This document shows positions 1-7,043 of a DNA stretch of 12,333 bases, piece by piece (the stretch's first letter is position 1; every line of letters begins with the position of its first letter). The position numbers and the translations under genes are program-made. This DNA comes from Rhodospirillaceae bacterium UBA4468 (GTDB taxonomy: Bacteria > Pseudomonadota > Alphaproteobacteria > Rhodospirillales > Casp-alpha2): assembly GCA_002389385.1 (NCBI GenBank), contig DGOK01000016.1, forward strand, positions 1 through 12,333. Reading direction: 5' to 3'. A model generated the notes under the pieces. The model was not told where the DNA came from. It did not search any database and worked only from the letters and a program-made list of their open reading frames with translations.

Positions 1-16
1 TATCCTTCCCACTCAT
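1..16 (-). CDS. Start of the next operon gene (possibly hemY), partial
   Basis: An ATG on the minus strand at base 16 overlaps the TGA stop of the Mic60-like gene in a TGATG arrangement. It reads M-S-G-K-D before the window ends. Stop-start overlaps of this kind are typical of translationally coupled operon genes, and the hemC-hemD junction in this same operon uses one too. In many alphaproteobacteria the gene after the mitofilin-like gene is hemY. That identity comes only from gene order, because five codons cannot show a function. Confidence 0.3.
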
Positions 17-1263
17 CATTTTTCGAGCGCTGCTAAAGCCGAGGCGTGCATCGCGTTAAGAGCGCGTTCAGCTATTGCGCGTGCTTTCGCATCCAACAAC
101 CAAGGCTCTAAAGTATTCCGCGCATCACTTTGCAAAAGCTCTGATAACGCATCCGCAGTTTTCACCGCCGCGATAATGTCCCGGTCATTTAAATGGGCCT
201 CAATATTTGCAACAGCATCTTCAACGGGATCGCCCGATGATCCGTCCGTGCGACGCAAGGCAACCAAGGCCGAAATTTTTCCAGCAGCTTGATCGAGCCA
301 ATCGCCGCCATTAATACGCGCAAGCGACACAATATCACCTGCAATCGATGAAAACTGTGTTTGCAGATGATGAAGCGTTGGCAGTCCACTGTCAGCATTT
401 GTTGTGAGCTGGGTGGCAGCACCAATGACATCCGGACTATTAGTGCCAATCGACTGTAATGCTAATAATTGAGCTGAATAAGGGCGTCCAGACATCACAG
501 CATCACGAAGCTGCGCGACCGCCAGAACAACGCCTTGTCTCGATGCACCGCCCGTACTGTTCGTCTCAATACTTTGAAGCTTTTGATTAAGTGAGGCGAC
601 TTCGCTATTTCTGGATTGGTCTCTTTGCTCCAACTCATCAATCCGCGACAACATAGGGCCCAGATCAATATCTCCACCCGTGCTAGATGTGACGGCGCTT
701 GCAAGGGCGCGAACCTCAGAGAGCTTCCGCTCAAGATCATCAATGCGTGCCAGAGCCTTGTTCAGTTCTGATTGTGCGCGGACACTTTCTTGCTTCAATA
801 CCGCCATCGGCGCGTCACTATTCAATCCCGCCAAGGTCTCTTCAAGAGATGCGACCCGGCTGGCCAATACATCTACTACGGAAACTGTTTCGCTCGTTGA
901 TTTAGCCGTTCCCGTCATAAACGCTGGCAGACGCGACTGAACTTCGGGCATCCAGACGTCACGCGTTGTATAAGCACCGCCACCGATAAGAATAATCACA
1001 ATAATAAATGTCAAGAACCCACGGCCACCACCGTCGGTTTTATCTGTGGATGCGACAGGCGCAGAGGGCTCTGCGCTACCACCACTTGGTACCGTGCTGG
1101 ACTTTGCAGGCGACGATGTCTCAGCAGTCTTCTTCGCTTCAGCGCTTTTGGCTGGCGTTACCAGCGGTGTTGCAGCCGATGCCTTTTTGTCCGTTTTGCT
1201 CTTGGAACCTGCTTTTGCAGATTTGGCATCCGGTTTTTTCGCCGGATCCGATGGTTCAGCCAT
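16..1263 (-). CDS. Mic60/mitofilin-like inner-membrane protein (COG4223 type)
   Basis: A 415-residue protein whose layout matches bacterial Mic60. Residues 1-78 are rich in Lys, Ala, Ser and Pro with no hydrophobic stretch. One transmembrane helix lies at about 82-98 (GFLTFIIVIILIGGG). A long coiled-coil-like region spans about 124-235, with repeated leucine and charged heptads such as IDDLERKLSEVRAL. The C-terminal helical part at about 245-410 corresponds to the mitofilin domain. In the family, the protein is anchored in the inner membrane with the bulk in the periplasm and shapes membrane invaginations and outer-membrane contacts. The start is supported by an AGAGGG ribosome site just upstream. 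It lies 36 bases after hemD, in the known alphaproteobacterial haem-operon position. Sequence divergence in this family is high, so the call rests on architecture plus context. Confidence 0.8.
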   Translation of the reverse strand: MAEPSDPAKKPDAKSAKAGSKSKTDKKASAATPLVTPAKSAEAKKTAETSSPAKSSTVPSGGSAEPSAPVASTDKTDGGGRGFLTFIIVIILIGGGAYTTRDVWMPEVQSRLPAFMTGTAKSTSETVSVVDVLASRVASLEETLAGLNSDAPMAVLKQESVRAQSELNKALARIDDLERKLSEVRALASAVTSSTGGDIDLGPMLSRIDELEQRDQSRNSEVASLNQKLQSIETNSTGGASRQGVVLAVAQLRDAVMSGRPYSAQLLALQSIGTNSPDVIGAATQLTTNADSGLPTLHHLQTQFSSIAGDIVSLARINGGDWLDQAAGKISALVALRRTDGSSGDPVEDAVANIEAHLNDRDIIAAVKTADALSELLQSDARNTLEPWLLDAKARAIAERALNAMHASALAALEK

Positions 1264-1299
1264 CTGAAGTCCCTCTCAATTATCCGCGTCTGCGGTTTC

Positions 1300-2013
1300 T
1301 CAGTAATAACAAGTCCGGACTGCTTCCAGCAAGGACTCCTGACAAGGATGTGCCGCAATAATTCGTTCATGCCATGCGCTGGTTGATGCTTTACTTGCAT
1401 TCTGGCTCAGCGCAAATAGCTTCATTTCAGCGACCGCCGTCGATAAGCCAGCGTCCACTATCAATGTATCCAGAATATGTGCCGTTCTTGGCGAATACAC
1501 AATCATCCCATCGACTTTCTTAGCACGGATCGCCTCAATCACTTCAACCGGCAATTCTTGTGCGGCCGTTGCTTGATAAAGCACATGGCGCACAACACGA
1601 AAGCCATTCGTCGTCAATATACCAGACAGGTCACCTGCAACAACAGACGCACAGGCATGTACTAGATCACCATTATCAGGATCACATGACCTGCTCACCA
1701 ACCCAGCTAAATCGTCAACGTCACCACTCGCTGTCGTGACGTTCTTGAATTTTAGGTCTTTCAACGCACGTGCCGTTGCATCACCAACCGCATAAACGGG
1801 TATATCTCGATCAGATGATCGCACAGCGAAGGCGCGCGCGCCGTTCGCACTGGTAAATAGCACCCCCTGCACACCCTTAAGGTCAACTTCAGAGCCAAGA
1901 ATAGCATCTATGAGCATCAAGGGCGCAGCAATCGTCTCAATGCCTAAATCAGCAAGTGCTGACGCCAAAGAGGCTGCATCTTCAAGCGGCCGCGTGATGG
2001 CAAGCATCGGCAT
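1300..2013 (-). CDS. hemD: Uroporphyrinogen-III synthase HemD
   Basis: A 237-residue protein, usual length for HemD. The enzyme closes hydroxymethylbilane to uroporphyrinogen III while inverting ring D, the branch compound for haem, sirohaem and corrinoids, in the cytoplasm. The N-terminus LAITRPLEDAASLASALADL is the typical TRP-containing opening of the family. LFTSANGARAF (about residues 51-61) is the usual 'FTSxNGxxAF' segment, and IVYSPRTAHIL further on is the usual 'SPRTA' segment. HemD is poorly conserved overall, but the position directly after hemC makes the call secure. Its ATG overlaps the hemC TAA by one base (TAATG), so translation is probably coupled. Confidence 0.93.
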   Translation of the reverse strand: MPMLAITRPLEDAASLASALADLGIETIAAPLMLIDAILGSEVDLKGVQGVLFTSANGARAFAVRSSDRDIPVYAVGDATARALKDLKFKNVTTASGDVDDLAGLVSRSCDPDNGDLVHACASVVAGDLSGILTTNGFRVVRHVLYQATAAQELPVEVIEAIRAKKVDGMIVYSPRTAHILDTLIVDAGLSTAVAEMKLFALSQNASKASTSAWHERIIAAHPCQESLLEAVRTCYY

Positions 2014-2948
2014 TATATGGCCTCGTCAAAAAAACTCGCACCTGCACGCTGTTTCAACTCGAGCCCGGCGTCGCGCCCAAGGGCTTCAGCGTCACCAACG
2101 GCACCTGTCACATCAGTATGCAAAAGCTCTGAACCATCTGGGCGTGCGATCAGTCCTCGCAGGCGCATCTGATCTCCATTAATCTCAGCAAGTCCAGCGA
2201 TGGGTGTTTGGCACGAGCCATCAAGCGCATCAAGCATTGCGCGTTCACACATCACTGTTTGCCGTGTCGGTGCATCATCCAATGCGCTCAGGAATGCCAG
2301 CGTGCGTTCGTCATCAGCCCGGCACGTAATACCCACAGCGCCTTGCGCGCAGGCTGGCAAAAAATCCTCAGGAAATAAAATCTCAGTTGCAACATCGCGC
2401 TGACCCAATCGGTCCAATCCAGCCAGAGCCAAAAACGTTGCATCAAACTCACCTGCGGCGAGCTTGCCCAATCGCGTTTGCACATTGCCTCGGATAATAT
2501 CCACGTCCAAGTCCGGACGTTTATTCAAAAGAATAGCTTTACGACGCAATGATGCGGTTCCAACGCGGGCACTTTGAGGTAAATATTTAAGGCATGGGAA
2601 TGTCAGACTAATAAATGCATCCCTAGGATCGGCACGGGGCAAAATACAACCAATTGCCATACCTTCAGGTAACCATGTCTCAAGATCTTTCATTGAATGA
2701 ACGGCGATATCGATACGCTTGTCCATCAGGGCAAGGTCCAATTCCTTCGTGAACAGTCCTTTACCACCAATCTCAGACAATGGCCGGTCGAGAACCAGAT
2801 CACCCGTCGTCTTCACAGCATCAACTTTTAACTGCCCTTCAAGCTCGGGGTGCGCCGCACGCAGCAAGTCAGCAGCTGTCTCCGTCTGCACCATCGCCAA
2901 GGGGCTTGAGCGTGTACCTATAATAAGTGGGGTCGATTGCGCCGTCAT
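2013..2948 (-). CDS. hemC: Porphobilinogen deaminase (hydroxymethylbilane synthase) HemC
   Basis: The enzyme joins four porphobilinogen molecules into hydroxymethylbilane in the haem pathway. From the ATG at 2948 it is 311 residues, normal for the family. Visible motifs are IGTRSSPLAMVQ (10-21), GGKGLFTKELD (61-71), VHSMKDL (83-89) with the catalytic Asp88, GTASLRR (130-136) and GSCQTPI (244-250) with Cys246, which holds the dipyrromethane cofactor. The frame stays open upstream to 3113, but that extension has no family similarity and runs into tsaD on the other strand. The chosen ATG has AAGG five bases upstream and begins the conserved domain. It is the first gene of the operon and is divergent from tsaD, separated by 94 bases. 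Confidence 0.97.
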   Translation of the reverse strand: MTAQSTPLIIGTRSSPLAMVQTETAADLLRAAHPELEGQLKVDAVKTTGDLVLDRPLSEIGGKGLFTKELDLALMDKRIDIAVHSMKDLETWLPEGMAIGCILPRADPRDAFISLTFPCLKYLPQSARVGTASLRRKAILLNKRPDLDVDIIRGNVQTRLGKLAAGEFDATFLALAGLDRLGQRDVATEILFPEDFLPACAQGAVGITCRADDERTLAFLSALDDAPTRQTVMCERAMLDALDGSCQTPIAGLAEINGDQMRLRGLIARPDGSELLHTDVTGAVGDAEALGRDAGLELKQRAGASFFDEAI

Positions 2949-3042
2949 GAGAACCTTATATATCAGTATCAATATTAGACGCCCTTGGCGTCGGTTTCCC
3001 GCAAGAGTAAAGTCCCGGACTTGGAAGCGAAAGGGCTTTGAC
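2949..3042. promoter_or_regulatory. Divergent hemC/tsaD promoter region
   Basis: This 94-base gap must hold the start signals for both hemC and tsaD. For tsaD a plausible sigma70-type pair is TTGGCG (2985-2990), a 17-base spacer and TAAAGT (3008-3013). The hemC side is AT-rich (TATATAAGG before its start), but I see no clear -35/-10 pair there. A perfect palindrome at 2978-2992 overlaps the proposed -35 of tsaD. The promoter is inferred from consensus only. Confidence 0.35.
2978..2992. repeat. Perfect 15-base palindrome between hemC and tsaD
   Basis: GACGCC-CTT-GGCGTC is a perfect inverted repeat with six-base arms and a three-base centre. It could be an operator for a dimeric regulator, or a small hairpin in a transcript. 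No T-tract follows on either strand, so it is not a classic terminator. Its position between two divergent promoters favours an operator, but no regulator family is recognised. Confidence 0.4.
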
Positions 3043-4098
3043 GTGATTGTTTTGGGAATTGAAACGAGTTGTGATGAAACGGCTGCTGCCGTTGTCGACG
3101 ATGCACGGGTCATTCACGCAAACGTCGTCCTGTCGCAAATTGAAGAACACCGCCTATATGGTGGTGTCGTGCCTGAAGTCGCGGCGCGCTCGCACCTTGA
3201 ACATGCGGATTCCGTGATCGCTCAGGCCATGCAAGACGCCAATATGTCTTTTAAAGACCTGGACTGCATTGCCGCAACAACCGGGCCCGGCCTCATCGGC
3301 GGCGTTCTTGTGGGTGCGATGTCCGCTAAAGCCATCGCCTTGGCGAGCGGCAAACCCTTTGTCGCTGTTAATCATCTTGAAGGCCACGCCTTAACCGTGC
3401 GCTTAACCAATGACGTGCCGTTTCCCTATCTGCTGCTGCTCGTCTCAGGCGGGCACTGTCAGCTACTGATTTGTGAAGGCGTTGGTCAGTATAAACGTTT
3501 GGGCACGACCATCGACGACGCTGCAGGGGAAGCCTTTGATAAAACCGCAAAGATGTTAGGGCTCGGATATCCGGGCGGCCCTCTTGTTGAAAAAGCCGCC
3601 GTAGGCGGCGACGCAAAACGCTTTAATCTGCCTCGTCCTATGAAAGGCCGTCCGGGGTGTGATTTTTCATTCTCAGGCCTCAAGACAAGCGTTCGGCGGG
3701 CGGTTGAAACGCTTGATGGTCCCCTGGGTCTAGACGCAACACGTGACCTGGCCGCGTCTTTTCAATTAGCTGTCGCAGAGACCTTGGTCACCCGCACCAA
3801 GAACGCCATCAAGATGGCCAAAGATATTCACCCAAACATTAAGCATCTTGTCGTCGCAGGTGGCGTTGCCGCCAATCAGGCGATTGGCACGGCACTGACC
3901 GAGCTTGCCGAAAAATCCAACATGTCATTGGTAAAACCCGCGCCAGCACTTTGCACCGACAACGGCGCAATGATTGCCTGGGCCGGCCTTGAACGATTCC
4001 GTTTAGGCCATAGCGACCCCCTGGATTTCAAAGCACGCCCGCGCTGGCCGCTCGACCCCGACGCCCCGTCCGCCGCCTATGCAGGGGCCAAGGCGTAA
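3043..4098 (+). CDS. tsaD: tRNA N6-adenosine threonylcarbamoyltransferase TsaD
   Basis: TsaD transfers the threonylcarbamoyl group to A37 of ANN-decoding tRNAs (t6A), working with TsaB, TsaE and TsaC. From the GTG at 3043 the protein is 351 residues and starts MIVLGIETSCDETAAAVV, the family's invariant opening. The metal-binding HLEGH is at 111-115. Nucleotide-binding elements are LLLVSGGHC (131-139), DDAAGEAFDK (159-168), GGVAANQ (273-279) and CTDNGAMIAWAG (304-315). The frame is open upstream to an ATG at 2719, but that part overlaps hemC and has no family match. The GTG has AAAGGG eight bases upstream. All key residues are present and the gene looks functional. Confidence 0.96.
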   Translation: MIVLGIETSCDETAAAVVDDARVIHANVVLSQIEEHRLYGGVVPEVAARSHLEHADSVIAQAMQDANMSFKDLDCIAATTGPGLIGGVLVGAMSAKAIALASGKPFVAVNHLEGHALTVRLTNDVPFPYLLLLVSGGHCQLLICEGVGQYKRLGTTIDDAAGEAFDKTAKMLGLGYPGGPLVEKAAVGGDAKRFNLPRPMKGRPGCDFSFSGLKTSVRRAVETLDGPLGLDATRDLAASFQLAVAETLVTRTKNAIKMAKDIHPNIKHLVVAGGVAANQAIGTALTELAEKSNMSLVKPAPALCTDNGAMIAWAGLERFRLGHSDPLDFKARPRWPLDPDAPSAAYAGAKA

Positions 4099-4119
4099 AA
4101 CACCACAGCAAGATAAAGA

Positions 4120-4142
4120 GCCTGCCTATTAAATCTGCAGGC
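4120..4142 (+). terminator. Weak hairpin after tsaD
   Basis: GCCTGC (4120-4125) and GCAGGC (4137-4142) form a six-base stem with an 11-base loop, 22 bases after the tsaD stop. Only a poor T-rich tail (ATTCAATTC) follows, so termination here would be weak or depend on other factors. Confidence 0.25.
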
Positions 4143-4144
4143 AT

Positions 4145-4331
4145 TCAATTCAAGCCTAATGAAACGAGTTGGCCGTCATCTTTAGTAACGGTATAGCGGT
4201 CGTGGAATAGTGAGAACGATGACTTCTCAGTGAAATACTGAACCCGAAAAACGAATAACTGGATCAAACAAGAAACGGTATTCGATAAGGGTAAAAGCAT
4301 TCTCAACTAAACCGGTAATTGCACGTGACAA
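4145..4331 (-). pseudogene. Possible decayed coding fragment, function unknown
   Basis: The 262-base gap between tsaD and the lipoprotein gene holds two adjoining protein-like frames on the minus strand. One is open from 4331 to a TGA at 4227 and contains AITGLVENAFTLIEYRFLFD. The other is an ATG-started frame (4300 to 4145, 51 codons) whose second half is hydrophilic and regular (YFTEKSSFSLFHDRYTVTKD) and ends in TGA. Joined by one frameshift near 4230-4270 they would make a continuous C-terminal fragment of about 60 residues. No family is recognised and no ribosome site is clear. Chance open frames are a real alternative. Confidence 0.25.
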
Positions 4332-4360
4332 TCAAGCGTAAGCTGACCTAGAGTTATCAT

Positions 4361-5220
4361 ATGAAAATTGCCGCACGATCCTTACTGCTGCTTCTCCTTG
4401 GGGTGTCTGTCCTCACAACCGGTTGCGTTCAAAAATCTAGAACCACGCACATCACAACGACAAACACGACCAATCTCCCAAAGGGCATCAAATCCAAAAT
4501 CTTTGCAGTTGCCGCAATGAAGAAAACTAAGGACGCAAATAAAAGCTTCAAAAAAAAGATTTCGACGATGCAGAAAAGAAATGCAAATTCCGATTTATAC
4601 TTATCAATAAAATAGACCTCGATACTATTGATCTGAAATCTCGGGACTTGCTAGCTTCTGATTTGCTGTTGCTAAAAACTTCTTGCTTACACCTTTTAGG
4701 TAGAATCGCAGGCAAGAAAGAAAACTGGCCAGAAGCCATCCAATTTCATAACTAGGCCCTTAATGCGATCAAAGAAGGCTCTCCCCTTACGCCTGAAAAA
4801 CCAGCTTGGAATGAATTTGGAGGTGATGCTTATTGGTGGCTCACCGTCGCATATCAGAGCATTAAAAGCCGTGATGACGTTAAAAAATATATCCAGCTCG
4901 TCATAAAGGAATCTGAAGTGCTGATCACGAAAAGCGCATACCCACAGAAATGGCGTGCCATTAACTTGCTCGCTAGCTGGGAATTAAAGCGCCAAGATTT
5001 GAAGCGTCAGATAACCAATAACTTTGCTATAGACGTTACAAATTTCCAACTGATGGTCGACGACATACAAAAAGAAGCAAAGGCCTATCGTGAAAAATTT
5101 CCAGGTGATGACAAAGCTTCAAAGCTTGCCGATCATCTCGACAGAATCGTTCTCAATTTCCAAAGTCGGCTGGATAAAATTTACGATCAGGGCATTTTCA
5201 ATCTTCGCATCGCTTCCTGA
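4361..5220 (+). pseudogene. Lipoprotein with TPR-like body, broken by a frameshift and a TAG
   Basis: The gene opens with a lipoprotein signal: MKIAARSLLLLLLGVSVLTT then Gly-Cys at 21-22 (lipobox T-T-G-C, with the less usual Thr at -3). This frame ends at 4615 after 84 codons. The protein clearly continues in the -1 frame from 4558 (DFDDAEKKCKF, then LLGRIAGKKENWPEAIQFHN). It meets an in-frame TAG at 4753-4755 and runs on to the TGA at 5218-5220. Restored, it would be about 286 residues, a mature protein of short helical, TPR-like repeats (WPEAIQ..., YWWLTVAYQSI...) at the inner face of an envelope membrane. The break lies on an A8 run (4550-4557) in a phased A AAA AAG heptamer. The segment is AT-richer than its neighbours (4561-4620 has 19 G+C of 60), which hints at transfer or decay. 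No specific function is recognised. Confidence 0.7.
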
Positions 5221-5301
5221 ACTAAGACTGCGCACAAACTTTTAATCCATTGCTATCCATGCACAGGTGACAGTCTCGACCCTATCATTTAAAATCACCG
5301 C

Positions 5302-6297
5302 ATGAAAAATATTACAGTCATTGGCGGCGGCGCCTGGGGAACGGCATTGGCAACGGCGGCATGCCGCGCCAAGTGCTCGACAAAATTATATGCGCGCGAA
5401 ACCGAGATCGTCGACGCGATCAATGCGGGCGAGGGCAATCCGGTTTTCCTGCCCAATGTATCTTTAAGCAAAGACATCCGTGCGACAGCTGATCTGAACG
5501 ACGCTGTTAAAGATGCGGATGCGTTATTGATTGTCGTCCCCGCACAGTTTCTGCGCGCGACAGCTAAAGCATTATCCGACATAACACCTATGCATGTCCC
5601 AATTGTTCTTGCCGCCAAGGGAATTGAGCAAGGCACGCTCGCCTTGATGAGCGAGATCGTTGAAGAAACCATGCCACAGCATTCAATGGCCGCGATTTCA
5701 GGGCCCTCGTTCGCGGCTGAAGTGGCGCGCGGCCTGCCGGTTGCGCTGACGTTAGCGTGCACCGACGACGTGCTAGGTCAAAAACTTATCAATGCCCTCG
5801 CCAGTCCCATGTTCCGCATTTATCAGTCTGATGACTTGATCGGTGCCGAGATCGGTGGCGCGGTCAAAAACGTTCTCGCCATCGCCTGCGGAGTCGTTGA
5901 AGGGCGCGGCCTTGGCAACAATGCACGCGCCGCACTTATCACACGCGGCCTTGCTGAACTCATGCGCCTTGGCCATGTCAAAGGCGCGTCTACAGGCACC
6001 ATGATGGGTCTAGCTGGGCTTGGTGATTTGGTTTTGACGTGTAACGCCATGCAGTCTCGGAACTTCTCGTTCGGGCACGCGCTGGGTCAGGGGAAATCCG
6101 TTGCCGAAATTCTGGCCTCCCGGGTTGCTGTCACCGAAGGCGTGACCAGCTCAACGTCCGTTAAAGAGCTCGCGGATAAACACAACGTCGAGATGCCAAT
6201 CTCGGCCAGTGTTCACGCGATTATTCATGAGAACAAAGATATCGATGTCGCTATCGCTGAATTGATGGAACGACCACTCAGACCTGAAACCACATAA
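5302..6297 (+). CDS. gpsA: NAD(P)-dependent glycerol-3-phosphate dehydrogenase GpsA
   Basis: GpsA reduces dihydroxyacetone phosphate to sn-glycerol 3-phosphate, the backbone for phospholipids, in the cytoplasm. The 331-residue length is normal. The Rossmann motif IGGGAWGTALA is at 7-17. Further family elements are VVPAQFLR (78-85), AAKGIE with Lys106 (104-109), AISGPSFAAE (131-140), GGAVKNVLAIACG with catalytic Lys189 (185-197), TRGLAE (214-219), GLAGLGDLVLTC (236-247), the SRN substrate/cofactor segment (252-254) and VTEGV (277-281). All expected residues are present. No strong ribosome site precedes the ATG, but it starts exactly at the family N-terminus. In many alphaproteobacteria gpsA lies directly after tsaD; here the broken lipoprotein locus separates them. 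Confidence 0.97.
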   Translation: MKNITVIGGGAWGTALATAACRAKCSTKLYARETEIVDAINAGEGNPVFLPNVSLSKDIRATADLNDAVKDADALLIVVPAQFLRATAKALSDITPMHVPIVLAAKGIEQGTLALMSEIVEETMPQHSMAAISGPSFAAEVARGLPVALTLACTDDVLGQKLINALASPMFRIYQSDDLIGAEIGGAVKNVLAIACGVVEGRGLGNNARAALITRGLAELMRLGHVKGASTGTMMGLAGLGDLVLTCNAMQSRNFSFGHALGQGKSVAEILASRVAVTEGVTSSTSVKELADKHNVEMPISASVHAIIHENKDIDVAIAELMERPLRPETT

Positions 6298-6329
6298 ACC
6301 TTCCAACCTCAAAGACTAAGGATTCCTTC

Positions 6330-6614
6330 ATGCATTTTGTCATTTATTGTCTGGATAAGCCAAACCACGGACATGTCCGCGCAGAAAGCCGCCCCGCCCA
6401 CGTTGAATATTTAAAGGCGAGCGCCGCAAAAATTATCGCTGCGGGCCCGATGCTCAGCGATGACGGCGAAGGTATGATCGGATCAACATTGATTATGACA
6501 TTCACAGATCGCAGCGAAGCCGAGGCGTGGGCCGCAAACGACCCATACGCGCAAGCGGGCCTTTTTGAGAGCGTCGACATTCGCGCATGGAAAAAAGTAT
6601 TTCCAGCGGATTAA
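6330..6614 (+). CDS. YciI-like small protein (COG2350)
   Basis: A 94-residue single-domain protein of the dimeric alpha/beta YCII family, with a ferredoxin-like fold. The start HFVIYCLDKP, the RPAHVEYL block with His24, and GPMLSDDGEGMIGS (39-52) with Asp45 are the conserved family features; a His-Asp pair in a cleft is thought to be catalytic. The C-terminal ANDPYAQAGLFESVDIRAWK is also typical. The true reaction of stand-alone YciI proteins is not established, so no function beyond the family is claimed. AAGGAT six bases before the ATG is a good ribosome site. It lies 32 bases after gpsA and 15 before the EVE gene, so the three are probably co-transcribed. Confidence 0.9.
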   Translation: MHFVIYCLDKPNHGHVRAESRPAHVEYLKASAAKIIAAGPMLSDDGEGMIGSTLIMTFTDRSEAEAWAANDPYAQAGLFESVDIRAWKKVFPAD

Positions 6615-6629
6615 TGCGAGGAGGGCGTC

Positions 6630-7043
6630 ATGAAGTATTGGCTGATTAAATCTGAACCTGGATCGTGGTCATGGGATGACCAGGTCCGCGTGGGTGTCGA
6701 GCCCTGGGATGGTGTCAGGAATTATCAGGCGACCAATAACATGAAAGCCATGGAGATCGGCGACCGCGCGTTCTTTTATCATTCGGTCAAAGAAAAGTGC
6801 ATCGTCGGTATCGTTGAAGTCGCGTCGGATTATTATCCAGATCACACAGACCCAAAGGGCCGGTTTGGTATGGTTGATTTCAAGGCGCTCAAGCCTGTAC
6901 CCAAGCCCGTATCATTGGCGGATATCAAGGCTGACGAGCGCTTGTCAGAGCTTGCACTTATGAAACAATCGCGATTATCGGTGGTGCCCATCGATGCCAA
7001 ATCCTGGAAAATTATCTGCAAAATGGGTCGGGTCGACGCATGA
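6630..7043 (+). CDS. EVE-domain protein (COG2947, THYN1-like)
   Basis: A 137-residue protein made of a single EVE domain, a PUA-like fold. Family marks are MKYWLIKSEPGSWSWDD (1-17), WDGVRNYQATNNMKAM (26-41), GDRAFFYHS (44-52), GIVEVASDYYPD (60-71) and LMKQSRLSVVPI (109-120). EVE domains bind modified cytosines or related modified bases and are found as readers in some restriction systems. Stand-alone bacterial copies such as this are chromosomal and widespread, and their role is unclear. No restriction or toxin genes lie nearby, so a housekeeping role is likelier than defence. A strong GAGGAGG site precedes the ATG. Its TGA overlaps the start of the Rieske gene by four bases (ATGA). Confidence 0.93.
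   Translation: MKYWLIKSEPGSWSWDDQVRVGVEPWDGVRNYQATNNMKAMEIGDRAFFYHSVKEKCIVGIVEVASDYYPDHTDPKGRFGMVDFKALKPVPKPVSLADIKADERLSELALMKQSRLSVVPIDAKSWKIICKMGRVDA

Noticed and set aside
2719..3042. Upstream extension of tsaD to an ATG at 2719
   Set aside because: It lies opposite the conserved N-terminal half of hemC, has no family similarity, and TsaD homologues start at MIVLGIETSCDET; the GTG at 3043 has a good ribosome site.
2949..3113. Upstream extension of hemC to 3113
   Set aside because: The added 55 residues have no family match, overlap the conserved start of tsaD, and the ATG at 2948 has AAGG at proper spacing.
5295..5762. 155-codon open frame on the minus strand
   Set aside because: It is the shadow of gpsA, whose motifs are complete on the plus strand.
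6318..6328. Palindrome AAGGATTCCTT at the YciI ribosome site
   Set aside because: A one-base loop cannot form a stable RNA hairpin; it is probably a chance extension of the ribosome site.
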